64,000 nt of DNA. It comes from Blattamonas nauphoetae (lineage: Eukaryota > Preaxostyla > Oxymonadida). Position 1 is the stretch's first letter. Each line of letters opens with the position of its first letter. This document shows positions 21,251 to 31,882 of the stretch, piece after piece. The notes beneath the pieces were generated by a model. The model had not been told where the DNA came from. It did no database searches and was given only the letters and a program-made list of their open reading frames with translations. The stretch is taken from NCBI GenBank assembly GCA_033064195.1, contig JARBJD010000024.1, forward strand, positions 372,001 through 436,000. The letters run 5' to 3'. Made by a program: the position numbers and the translations under genes.

Positions 21251-22882
21251 TGGTCTATGGCTCGCACCGAACATCCAACATCTAGTGATCACCTATACAT
21301 GATGTATAAAGCAAGGATCTCGATGCAAAGAATGGATACCGTGATGGGAAAGAAAAAATTGTGTAATTTTTGAGAAGAGTGATGATCTGACTTTTCTGTC
21401 TCATTTCAGCTCCTATTCATCAAATATTTCAGAAACACCATTAAAATAGATTTTTGAGGGCGATACAATATGTTAAAACGGTGACGTGCAACATACTCGA
21501 GAAAGAATCCCATTCCTTTTTTCTGTTTAAGAATTTACCATCGTCACTTCATAAATCTCGAATTTCTGCCGACTTAACCACTCATTGATCTCATATTTAT
21601 CAGATTTTCATATTGTGAGAAATAAAGATGACCACAAACGAAAAGAGATGCGTTTGTCAAAGTCGATGATGTGGCCCAGTTCGGGACTGTCACTCATTTT
21701 GAACACCTTTAAAATGGTCATTCTGTACCAATCCGTTTTATTAGTTCACTTTCACATCACATTCATTGATTTCTCTCTCCTTTTTTGAGAAAAGTGTGAT
21801 GAAATCGACGAATCAATGGGAAAAAAAGAAAAAAGTTGACTTGACACTCTTCCCGACACTTGGCCAGTCATCGGAAACTCGTGCCATACATTCCGAACCT
21901 TGCCATACATACCGAACTTGTGCCATACAAACCGAACTTTACCATACGTACCGAACCCATGCCAAGGTTTTGGCATGAGTTCAGTATATATGGGAAGGGC
22001 TAGTATGTATGGGAAGGTGTTCAGTATGTATGGGGAGTTCAGTATATATGGGGAGGGGTTCAGTATATATGGGAGACGAAATTTCATATGGATTGACCTC
22101 TCACACATCTAAAGTTTGTAGTTTAAGACAAAAAACAGACGAGAAACTTGTTGGTGAGGTGATCGAGACAAACAACACGTTGACCACAGTTCCCCCTGTG
22201 AAGCTGAGCATTGGTGTTTTCATAATACGTATTTAAATGTGATGAAGATGAGGGAAAATGATGAATTTTTCGATTCAAGTTCCTTTTCATGACAGTTGGT
22301 AGATCATACCCATTGCTTTTTTCGTTCATCCAACTTTTTCTCTCATCTGAATGAAGATTGCTTTTGACATATTAAGATCAGTCCTTACGTGTTGCCGACG
22401 GTTCTTTCCTTAAATATTGTTCTGATAGTCTCTTTGAAGATCTCGATTCCTAGCTGGATCCTTAACACTTTCTGTCACCAGCTTTTGGATTTCATGTGTA
22501 CAAATTTGATACCTTCATATGGGTGCTCCTCGTAGTATTTGGCGAAGATTTTGTGCGTATCACGACATTGATCGTCAGTGTTTTTCTGTTTAATTGGAAA
22601 ACAGTGTTTTCTTCAGCAATCTCCCCCATTCATGGCTGTATCCGGATCCTACTCAAACAACAATCTTTTCCCACTACGGGACGTCGTTCGTTGGTTGTTG
22701 GGCAGGGAGTTGTGGATAGTTGTCTTCAACACCCTCTTTTTTCATTTCGGTGTTTTTGAACTATATAAAATAGTCTCTGTCTCAAAAGTGTCGTGAAATG
22801 GTGGAAATGAAGTGAGAAATATGCTTTCATTACTTTGGATGAATTTTACACATCATATCGCTCAGAAATCGCCAAACCCATA
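21251..22882. other. Stretch without a recognisable gene
   Basis: Only short open frames of fewer than 120 codons occur, without family resemblance. The stretch contains the inverted 20-bp array described next and is otherwise AT-rich. Confidence 0.5.
21882..22075. repeat. Inverted array of 20-bp units around a hairpin
   Basis: On the left, four units with a 20-bp period are based on TGCCATACATACCGAACTTG (about 21,881-21,957). A perfect hairpin, CATGCCAA-GGTT-TTGGCATG, sits at 21,959-21,978. On the right, about five units of the complementary type (GTTCAGTATATATGGGGA) run to 22,075. The whole could fold into one long cruciform. Fragments of the same motif flank two transposons at 20,060 and 24,517. 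Confidence 0.75.
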
Positions 22883-24514
22883 CTGAGGTTACACCATTCA
22901 TGGAATTTGGAACTTTTCCGGCATACCACTTCACCCCATGATAATTGTTTTGCTTGAACATCTTTTCCGGAAACGACGATATCTTTATCCTGATCTTTGT
23001 AGAGATTCAACATAGAGAGATGTTATGGGAAAACTAGTGAGAAGTGAAGAAAATGGAGTATTAAACCAACAATAAAGGAGAAAAAGACTTAATTTTGAGT
23101 GAATGATTGCACAGTTTCATCGCTATTGTCGGCTCTGACTGTTTTCAAGATGAGTTCAATGTGTTCATCGTCCAAGACAGCGACTGGTCCCTCAGGTTCG
23201 TACTCATTTCCAATCCCACTCATGAGGAAAGCAGATTGAATGTTGTGGAGGGTAGTTGCAGTTTGATATCCTGAAAACACTTGTTGGATTGTGACTGGAA
23301 GTGGAACTGGCCCGGTCGACAGTTTGATTCGGGTTACTGTCTTCTTCACAATTCCGAAGGTTAAACGGTCCAGACTCTGAAGCAGATGAGTCGTATTGGG
23401 AGGTAGATGAAAGACAGATATTCCATGATCGGAACACATCCCTCTTGATTCTGTCGAGAGATGGAAGGCTACGTTGTCAAGGATGAGGACTGCCTTAGCG
23501 TGTGGTTTCTTTATCTCCTTTCTGATTGCCTTCACGTAGGGAATGAGCACGTATTCAAGCCATCTTTGGTAAACCTCACAGTTGAATCCTCCTTTTGGTG
23601 AAGAATCCAACATGATTTCGCGCTCCAGGTCCAGTCCGTACTGTCGTGATTGGTCTTCACTGAGTGGCTGTTTCAGTGATACATACATGGGTAATCGGCG
23701 GCCAGAGAGGGAGATGGCGCCCATGATGGAAAATTTGATCTCCTTTTCATCTGTCGGATAATTAAGTGGAATTCTTCTGAGCCTCTGTGATCCTATAAGA
23801 CGTTGAGGTCTGTTATCCTTTCTCTGTTGATACCCCATTTCGTCACAGTTCACTAGTAGCAAGGGATGCACATTTTCAATTTCGACTTTGAGACGTGCAA
23901 AGTGTGTCATGATTGTTTCGATTTCGACTTTCATTTTCGATGAATCCCTTTCGTTGATGGTGTGGAAGCAGATTCTGTCTTTGTGTCGATTGACGAATTC
24001 ATACGGCCAAGATACTGAAAGTGTTGTTTTTCCGGATGCCCGCAAGACCCATCGAACCAGATCGCTAGTGGTCCACAGTTTGAGTTCTTCACTGTCCTTC
24101 TCAATCTCGTCCAGCAGCTGCCCAACCTGTGCCCTTGAAAGAACAGCATTTGTGACGTGTTCTTGTTTTTCATGGTATGGACCATGGATTGCCTTGCTAG
24201 CCACGTTGGGAGAGCAGCCAACGATTTGTGCCAACGATTGTCTGGAAAGGGTTGGAAACGATTGTGCTTGCTGAAATGCGATGAGCTGTCGGCATCCGTC
24301 TGCAAACGATGTCCAAGAAAAAAGTTGGATGCTGAGTCCTGCCTCGAACGCCGCGAATTGCGGCCAGCCGTTCTCGCGAAGGACTCTCTCAATGTCAGCA
24401 AGTGAGAGGGTGGTGCGGTGAGCTGTCATCTTTCCTTGCTCGAAAAAAGTTTCGTATTTATGGTTCGTAAGATTTGCAGGAAAGTTCCAAATTCCATGAA
24501 TGGTGTAACCTCAG
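22883..24514 (-). mobile_element. Complete pogo-like transposon, CTGAGG family (1,632 bp)
   Basis: Inverted ends of 34 bp (22,883-22,916 and 24,481-24,514), beginning CTGAGGTTACACC, match perfectly and are flanked by TA on both sides. A single uninterrupted transposase frame fills the minus strand. It appears intact and is the likely source of transposase for the three 396-bp MITEs in this window. Confidence 0.93.
23089..24429 (-). CDS. Pogo-like DDE transposase, single exon
   Basis: The protein has 446 residues, with ATG at 24,429 just inside the right inverted repeat. An N-terminal DNA-binding region comprises about 150 residues. It includes SRQSLAQIVGCSPNVASKAI, which has helix-turn-helix character. 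The catalytic Asp residues are visible in LLVNCDEMGYQ, AVLILDNVAFHL and HLLQSLDRLTFG, and the last two are 35 residues apart (DD35D). The protein excises and inserts the element at TA in the nucleus. It has no stops or frame changes, so it is probably active or recently active. It differs clearly in sequence from the transposases at 9,122 and 56,211. Confidence 0.92.
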   Translation of the reverse strand: MTAHRTTLSLADIERVLRENGWPQFAAFEAGLSIQLFSWTSFADGCRQLIAFQQAQSFPTLSRQSLAQIVGCSPNVASKAIHGPYHEKQEHVTNAVLSRAQVGQLLDEIEKDSEELKLWTTSDLVRWVLRASGKTTLSVSWPYEFVNRHKDRICFHTINERDSSKMKVEIETIMTHFARLKVEIENVHPLLLVNCDEMGYQQRKDNRPQRLIGSQRLRRIPLNYPTDEKEIKFSIMGAISLSGRRLPMYVSLKQPLSEDQSRQYGLDLEREIMLDSSPKGGFNCEVYQRWLEYVLIPYVKAIRKEIKKPHAKAVLILDNVAFHLSTESRGMCSDHGISVFHLPPNTTHLLQSLDRLTFGIVKKTVTRIKLSTGPVPLPVTIQQVFSGYQTATTLHNIQSAFLMSGIGNEYEPEGPVAVLDDEHIELILKTVRADNSDETVQSFTQN

Positions 24515-24516
24515 TA

Positions 24517-24560
24517 CATTCTGAACCGTCCCATATATACTGAACTCATGCCAAGGTTTT
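24517..24560 (-). repeat. Dispersed motif flanking the pogo-like element
   Basis: On the minus strand this reads as a diverged copy of 20,060-20,101, ending right at the TA target of the element. The same relation to the element end is seen at the MITE, which implies a shared preferred target or a hidden outer repeat. Confidence 0.6.
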
Positions 24561-24661
24561 AACCATCATCCGAAATTGTGGTATTAAATAAGGAAAGTGT
24601 GAAGTGGTACACAAGGGATCTTTCTGTGAGCTACTGAGATAACTTGCAACTTATCGAGGAG

Positions 24662-26287
24662 TTACTTCCCTTCGAACAAGAACAAACGAAGCTTCAAGTG
24701 TGCAATTTCCTCTTTCTCTCTCTGCCTCTCACCAGCCATCTTCTGCTTCTCCACTCTCATTTCTTCTTTCTCACGCCTCCTCTCTGCTTCCATCTCCTTC
24801 ATCTTCTGCTGCAGTTGTGATTCCAACTTCTCTCTCTCTTTTCCAATGTCCAGTCCAATCACTCCATCCGCCTTCTCTTTTCCAGTCACAAATGTGTGAG
24901 GAAAGTGTTCCATCAGAACTCCTGCGACTTCATTCCGAAGCGCCTTTCGTTCTTGATCCATCTCAGTTGATTGCTTCTGTCGTTGCAGTTCAGTCAGTAT
25001 CTCGCCCAGCGTGGTCTCGATCAGAGAGAGCGCTGATGAACTCCGACTCAAAAGTGAAAACTCCGATTCTGCATCCTCGAAAATGCCTTCTTGTCCTCCA
25101 CTCTTCTTCGTGCTCTTCTCTTCCTTCTCTTTCGTCTTCTTCTCCTTCTCATTCCGAACGAACTCACCAAGGCCAGCGCAGAGTGAGTCCAGTCCACCAA
25201 TCACTGTCACGATTTGTGTTTTCCAGCTCTCACTTCTATTTGATGATGAAATCAGTTCCACACATTGCGAGCACAGCCCTTCAACAATTCCACAATTCAG
25301 AATTCCATCCACGTCGTTCGATGACAGACATACACTGCACAGATGCCTGACACACGAAACAGCATCAGGATAACCACACATGAAAAGAGGAGAGGACATG
25401 ATCAGAGAGGAGAAAGAAGACGAAAGATAGGATGAGGAGATGAAGAAGCATACCCTATCGCTCGTGTCGCTGCTTCTCCAACTCCATTCTCCGTCTTCTG
25501 AGTTTCATTCAAACACAAATACAATCATGAACACAATAATTATCACACAAGAGAAAAAAAGAGAGAAAGATGAGAAGAGAGGAGGTGACAGACAGAGATC
25601 AGACCAAGAAGTGAAGGAAGAAGAGAGCTCACTCGACCACGAACAGGCAGCGATGCTCCACTCACAACCACACCAACAAGACCTGTCACACACACCTGAC
25701 ACCACCAAACACAGCCAGAAAAAGGAAGAAAGGGAAGAAGTGAGAAGATGTGAATAATAAACGAAGAGATGGTCAGAGCAAGGTTCGGACAATGTGCGGC
25801 ACAATTCTTCCAACAATCCACTCGACACCACACACGAACACAGATCACCCACTCTTTGTTCATCTGACGACAAAAAGATGAGAAAGCAGATGACGGCAAT
25901 GAGTAGAAACAATTGGCAAAGTGGAAGAAACGACGAATGATGACATAATTTGATGATGCATGTCAAACAAACCCGAGAGGACTTGTGATTGGACAGAATG
26001 AACCATTTCCATTTTCGTTTTCTCGTCGCCATTCTTGAACTTGGTGAGACATTCTGTGAAGAATCGCATCTGAATTCGAAAGCAAGAATATGCGGAGGAG
26101 TGAAAACTTAGTAGAAGGAAAATGATGACATTCGTCCAAAGATGAATGAAAATTGTGAAAGTTTGAGATGATTTTGAATCGTGAATGAGAAGGAACTCGT
26201 GACTAAAAGGAGACAGACTGTGTTTTCAGGGGGTTTGATTCCATTGCGAGAGTCTATGTCATGAGTCCCAGAGAGATCGGTGAGCAT
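24662..26287 (-). CDS. UBR-gene paralogue lacking its UBR boxes
   Basis: This is the duplicate of the gene at 16.5-18.9 kb. It keeps the helical upstream exons (LTKFKNGDEKTKMEMVHSVQ, LCSCVVSSGLLEELCRTLSE), the Cys-rich block (RHLCSVCLSSNDVDGILNCG), the Ser-rich linker and part of the coiled coil. It then runs from AHLK directly into DNA matching the last 50 bp of copy 1, which is read in another frame (LRLFLFEGK, stop). About 0.67 kb, including both UBR boxes, has been deleted. The product would keep the coiled coil but could not bind degrons, so it could act as a competing partner or be a pseudogene in progress. The start at ATG 26,287 is tentative. Confidence 0.7.
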
Positions 26288-26320
26288 TGAAGTTGTAAGA
26301 TACAAGTTAAGGGTCGGATG
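24690..26320. repeat. Segmental duplication, copy 2
   Basis: It matches 17,290-18,905 in the same orientation, including introns. It lacks the 26-bp minisatellite expansion and the UBR-box region of copy 1. The left edge lies about 150 bp from the pogo-like element. Confidence 0.85.
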
Positions 26321-26698
26321 TCAAAAAACACAAAAACTCGAAATCCCTTCAAACGCTCGATTCAACAACTATTTTTTGTCTGGTATTTACCTTTTATAGT
26401 GGCGCTCCAGTCAAAACAGACTTTGGAGAGAGAGTACCGAGGATGGCAACAAACTAATGGCATGAGATGACAGGTTGGGCCAAAAGTGGTAAAACGGTGT
26501 CAGCTCCTGAGGATGATGACAGAAGTGCATGATCGAATTATGATTCGGGCCTTCCAGATGGCTGATACTCAGAGCATGGCTCGTTCGTCTGGACACGTTG
26601 GAGATTTGATGCGCTTCACGACTGGGGATTCAGACGACGAGAGAGTCGAACGCTTCATCGTGGTGGAAGCGTCAGAAGTGATGAGAAGAAATTCCCGT

Positions 26699-29600
26699 TT
26701 AGGCACTCAGACCACGATAAAAGTCGAAGTCCATCATTCTCCGCTTCTGATCTTCTCGTCGGATTGTGTCAAGGATCATCCCAATCACAGCAACCCCTTT
26801 CTCGTAGTCATCCAAGAATGATGAATTCGACACAGCGAACATGACATGATCCAACAAACCTCGCTCCGCCAACTTAATCCGATCAGCATCAGACAAAACA
26901 CTGACGAGTCGATGGAAGAACTCGAAGGCAGCAGACACGAGTGTAGGAAAGGGAGATCTGAAAAGATGAAGATAGAAAGAACAGACAACAGATATGATGA
27001 AAACTGTAATGCACCATGGAGTGAGAGAAGGAACTCATGCATCTCTGTGGATGGATGAAAACGAGATGTGACAGACCTGAAAATGCCAAAAATCGCAAGT
27101 ACACCGAAGTTAGAATGAGGCGATGGTTTAGATCGTCTCCTTGTGAAACAATATGGAATGAACTTTCATTGATAAACAGTGATGTGTGAGGGATGACGAG
27201 AGAAACGATGCCAGAGTAGGAGGAGAGAGTTTGGAGGATGCCTCGCTGAGCACTATTCAGAGCAGGAAGATGGCAGATGAGTGGTGAGTCGAAGTGTGCA
27301 GGTATGTTGAGCCAATGGAGTGACACAACAATATCTCCAACTTTACTCTGCAATCCCATTTCGAACTCCTCCGGATTCGAATCGAAGGGAATCAGTATCT
27401 TGAACACTTTGCCGAGAGACGAACATGCACCGAAGGGAGAAGTGAAGACACCAAAGCCAGCGACGACGTGGAGAAAATCACGCCGGATGGAGAAATTTTC
27501 TCTGACGAGGTGTGGAGGGGTGAGCAGAGTGTCGATGAGGCGAGGAGGAGGATAGTATGCAAAGAGTGTGTTTATTTCTGTCTGAGTGGCATCCTGTGAT
27601 GAGCGATTGGCCATGAACATGAGAATGAGATGGTGAAGAGTGTGTTCATCAAGAGAGAGTTGTGGACATCGAAGAAGAAGAGAGTGGAGTCCGACAAAAG
27701 GGGTGACGAGGAACCGTCTCACACTGCGGACACCCAGAACTGGTGTGTGTCTGAAGAAAGCGATTGGACGATCGCGGAGATACCGTTCGAAGATCAGATC
27801 CATCGGGATGAAGGATCGTCTGTGTTTGGGGGCGATTGAGGTGTGGTTGAGATAGAAAATCGGATTCACGGATGTAAGTATCCTGTGTGGACTTGAGTGT
27901 AAATCGATTGTGATGAGTTCTGTGAGTGTTGTATGAAAATCATAGCCGTGAAAGATAGACATGAACGTTGCGAAGACGACGTGTGGAGGAGTGAGATGAA
28001 GTGTGGTTGGGTTGTGGTTGGACCATGGACCTGGATCGTCTGCGAGACGGTCCAAGACGTGATTTTTCTTCTCAAAATGTAGAATAAAGTCGAATCTCCA
28101 TTGATTGGATATTAATGCATTGGCTGAGGAAAAAAGAGCGATGACAAATTGACAAGCTTCACTGAACAAGTCGGAGTGGGACAGGTTAGCTGTCTGAAAA
28201 CCCTTAAAATCAAAGTCTTTGAGACACATCTTCGGTTCATTTCGATCTATCGTTCGGGAGGACAACCAAACACGCCACAAATACAGGAGTGCTTTCTGTT
28301 CAGTCTTTGATTTCGCTTGAAACGCATTTCGGAGAGTCCGAAACTGGTCAGCACGAGGATCAAAAAAGGGAAGGAATTTGATGATTTCGATGAAGAGATT
28401 GAAGCAATACGTGCGTGTTCCCTGACTGGAGGTGTTCAGTCCACCGATGAGAGGACCGAGAAAGTTGTCCAGATCATCAATACACTGTATCGACTGCGTT
28501 TCTTGAACAACATGCCTGCATCGAATGAGAGATTGGATCATCTTGATGTCGTCTGGTTCGTCGAACAGTGAGGGGCCGAACCTCTCGTCAAGGCAGACTG
28601 GCGTTTGGAGGTCGGCCGTTATGAGCTCCTGGTCTTGTTCAGGTGAGCTGTAAAACCGGAGTTTCCATGGGTAGGTATTGATTTGTGATTGGGAGAGAAA
28701 TGAATGGAGAACTGAGAGTATCTGATAAGAATGTATTCTGGAGGCCTCTTGTGAGGGGAGCTGATTCAGATGAGGTGGCGGCGGCGATGAGAGGAGTTGG
28801 TGGACTGAAGAGGAAGAGGAGTGTTGGGATGGGAGATGTATATCAGCCGAGATTGTCGATGAGGAGTGGATGGAGTTGTTGAACAGAAAAGGAAGGCGAG
28901 GGTGTTCAGAATTAAGATCCTCCGACGAGGACTCCGTGTCACGGCTCTCTTCGTTTTTGTGGCGGCATGGCAATGTGTTGATGCTTCGCTTGGAGACCTT
29001 CGAGTGTTCGTCGGAAACAGAGAGATTGGAGGAAGGAAGGATCTGTCTAAGGAGCAATGACCGAAGGACGAAGACACACCAATGTTGTTTCTCCCTTTTC
29101 AACCATCTCCATCATGGTCACCCATTCTTTCCAGTCGAAATACAGCTTTATCACGACTTCCATCGAATGTTTTTCCTTCACCTGTCGAACAGCATCAAGA
29201 AATTGATCAGAATGTTCAACTTGATTTCCACACAGAAATGAATTTTGGGTTGGAATAAAAAAGTCTTGAGCAGAAGGTGATTGGATCTCATACACAAAAA
29301 GTTGACCAATGACACCAGGTAACGTGATTCCCATGAGGTGGTGTTGTTCAAGAAACTTATGAATAACGAGTTCAAAATACTGGAAGTGATCTGTTGGAGA
29401 TGGGTTTTTGAGAATGAGATCGCCAGAAGCAACGAAATGTTCGACGAGGGCAACCATAATGCGCGAGTAGACAAGTGTCGTTTCTTTGTAGTCAAGTGGA
29501 GGAATTAGTCGTTTCTGATCAACGAGAGTCCGGTGGGTGTCCAAAAAGAACTTGGAGAGGGTGGAGATGTCTGAAGAAAGAGAACCAGAATTCGATGGTT

Positions 29601-29979
29601 CATGTGGCGAGAAGGGAAAAGCTGTTCAGATGATGAAAGGAGAAAAGGAGAAAACCGATCATGACTGTAGAGGTAGAGTCAATTCGGATGTTCTCGAAGG
29701 TCAGAGGCGGGGCAGAGGGGTGTTCATTTCGGAACAGTTCCGCTCCAATCACCGCTTCAACAAACCATTCCATCAATCTCTGCAGAAAGTTGAAAATGGG
29801 GGAGAACAACACACAGTCCAAGAAAGATCGTTATCACCTGCCACAAACTCCTGCAGGAAGGATGCGAGTGATGTGTTCGGGATTTCCGAGGAAAGTGCTA
29901 TCTCATCGACAAAACTTTCTCCAGATTCGATAGACCCGGAAAAATTTGTTTCCAGTGAGATTGATAGACAATCACTCAT
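26699..29979 (-). CDS. Large unidentified helical protein
   Basis: Long open stretches on the minus strand (29,979-29,773, 29,544-29,047, 29,080-27,080 and 26,938-26,699) share one character and fall in order. They carry leucine- and serine-rich, probably all-helical repeats with short disordered inserts (for example SSSSSVHQLLSSPPPPH). Typical segments are LLYLWRVWLSSRTIDRNEP, FKILIPFDSNPEEFEMGLQS and LDHVMFAVSNSSFLDDYEKG. No signal peptide, membrane helix or catalytic motif is seen. Introns are needed to join the parts but I could not fix all of them, and the join near 27,070 leaves the frame unresolved. I do not recognise the family beyond an ARM/HEAT-like look. Confidence 0.6.
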
Positions 29980-30522
29980 TCCTGGGGCAAATATTGTCTA
30001 GGGAGAATCTTGATCAGATAGAAAAGGACAGAAAAGCAATATGACTCAAGAGAGAGAATTGAGAGATATAATGATTGATGAAGATAGAAAATTTCAATCA
30101 AGAGTATGGAATCTTGGTCAAAAAAAACTTGATACGAACGAGGATTCACGTAAAGCCTGAATATGGGAGATGACGGGTGTTTAAGACTCAATGTTCAATT
30201 CTGCGATAACAGTCAAGAAGAGACGAGTGAGGAGAACAATCAAAGAATCACAGTCTTCGAGAAGAAATCGCGAAAATACTTTTTTTGGTTCGATCTTGTC
30301 GAGAAGCAACTCTATTCATCGGAAGAACAAGATCATTCTCATTGTTCTCAACTTCTCCAAAATTCAAAAAAGAGATTTGTACCCAGGAACGGAAAAGAGT
30401 CGATGGTTAATTTCGAATCGTTGAAAACAAGCCGTAAAAGCAGAAAGGGGAGACACTCGAGAAAGACAAGGAGATAACAGAAATCGCTCAAAGAAAGCAC
30501 TCGAAACAGAGCAGACAACTGC
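29980..30522. other. Intergenic stretch
   Basis: This lies between the start of the large helical gene and the 3' end of the cathepsin gene, both on the minus strand. A 104-codon plus-strand open frame (30,163-30,477) has no recognisable features and is probably chance. Confidence 0.5.
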
Positions 30523-31703
30523 TCATTGCACATAACCAGATAAAAACCCAGACTGTTCGCATCCACACTCGTTTGTCCCTCGCCTCATCCGGAAGAAGCC
30601 GTTCTCGCCCCAGTCCTCGCCCCACGAGTTCTGCAGCAGCCAGTACTTCACTCCGTTCTCTTCGCCCCAGCCCATCAGAGTCACAGCGTGGCCGTCGCCC
30701 GGTCGGCCAGTCTTGTATTGGTAGATCCCAGAACGGTACTTCGCGAAGTCGTCGTACACAGTGAAGACGAAATACATTGGACTGAAGGGAATGGAGAAGA
30801 GAGAGAGGTCAGAGAGGCAAGGGAGAGATAATTTTGGGGAAGAAGAGGATGATGTGGCGGAGAGGGGAGTATGCAAACCCGTCGTTCATCAATCCCTCCA
30901 TCACATCGTCCACTGTGTATCTGGCAATGCTCTCATATTTGTGACGGATAATTGTGCTTCCGTTGTCACATTTCGACGGGCACGTTGGAACGCGTCCTGT
31001 GTACGACTTGTAGCTCATGCAAGCTTCGGTTGTTGCTCCTGTCTCTTCCATGTATATGTGAGGAGTGATCAGACCGCCTCCGCGGCAGCCAGAGTCATAC
31101 CTGTCACACGACACCAGATCTTGCGGAGAGAGAATGCCATAATCGTGGCCCTTGATGTTGAATCGGATCGATGCTGCTGTGGTTGTGGCAAAGGCCCAGC
31201 ATGATCCACAGTCCAATTGAGCGCGGACTGGCACTCCGGCTTCGGGCCATCTTTCACGAACATCGAACGATTTGGGGACATTCGATGGAGCTTCCCACGT
31301 CATTTCTCGACGTTTGATCGCCGGCAGACCACTCATCAGTCGCATCTTTGCTGCGGTCATGACATGTCGAGGATAATCAACTGCAACCCAAGTGGACGTC
31401 GGATCGCTGTTCACGATGTCCACAATCCGACTGGATGAGATGAGAGTCGCGAGGTAGAGAACAATCACTGCAGAAAACTCGTTAATTTGGAAAGCAACAC
31501 ACTTTTGAATAATTCCTAATTAGGAGCTTCGAGATTTCCGAATACTATGTCAACCATTTAATCATGGGACTATTCCATTGTCGAAAGTCATCATAACAAT
31601 GGACAAATTGCGGTTTGGAATAGAGAAACCATAGAAATGCCTCCAAAAGGGAGAAAATGAAAGAAGCTATTTCAAAAGAAAAGAACTCACGAACAGAAGG
31701 CAT
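30523..31703 (-). CDS. Cathepsin B-like papain family cysteine protease
   Basis: There are three exons: 31,703-31,691 (13 nt, MPSV), then 31,465-30,879 after a 225-nt intron, and 30,781-30,523 after a 97-nt intron. The joins read MPSVLIVLYLATLISSS, a signal peptide, and MEGLMNDGPMYFVFTVYDDF. Catalytic residues are visible. Cys is in LDCGSCWAFATT, His in GDGHAVTLMGWGEENG and Asn in LLQNSWGEDWGENGFF, with the oxyanion Gln in AQLDCG. The C-terminus, RRGTNECGCEQSGFLSGY, is cathepsin B-like. A short propeptide precedes the mature enzyme. It should act in lysosome-like vacuoles or be secreted for digestion. The gene appears intact. The start was chosen because the next candidate begins at GTG directly after a splice acceptor. 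Confidence 0.92.
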
Positions 31704-31882
31704 TTCTCGCTTGGGAGGCCGAATGATGAGAGTGGGAGGAGGAGGGTGTGAACCAGACGCTTCAAAAGAATCACACAAATGAGATATCAAAGTGAACAGT
31801 GCTTATTAGATCATGGGGTGAGAATGAGAACCCTGTTGAGAGAGAAAAGAATGAGGTAAGTGTGAAGTGGTGTGTTCCAACA

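Noticed and set aside
21882-22075. Possible CRISPR array
   Set aside because: Units are contiguous without spacers and flip orientation at a central hairpin, and the DNA is eukaryotic.
25505-26032. Minus-strand 175-codon frame parallel to the previous one
   Set aside because: It is the same intron read-through in the duplicated copy.
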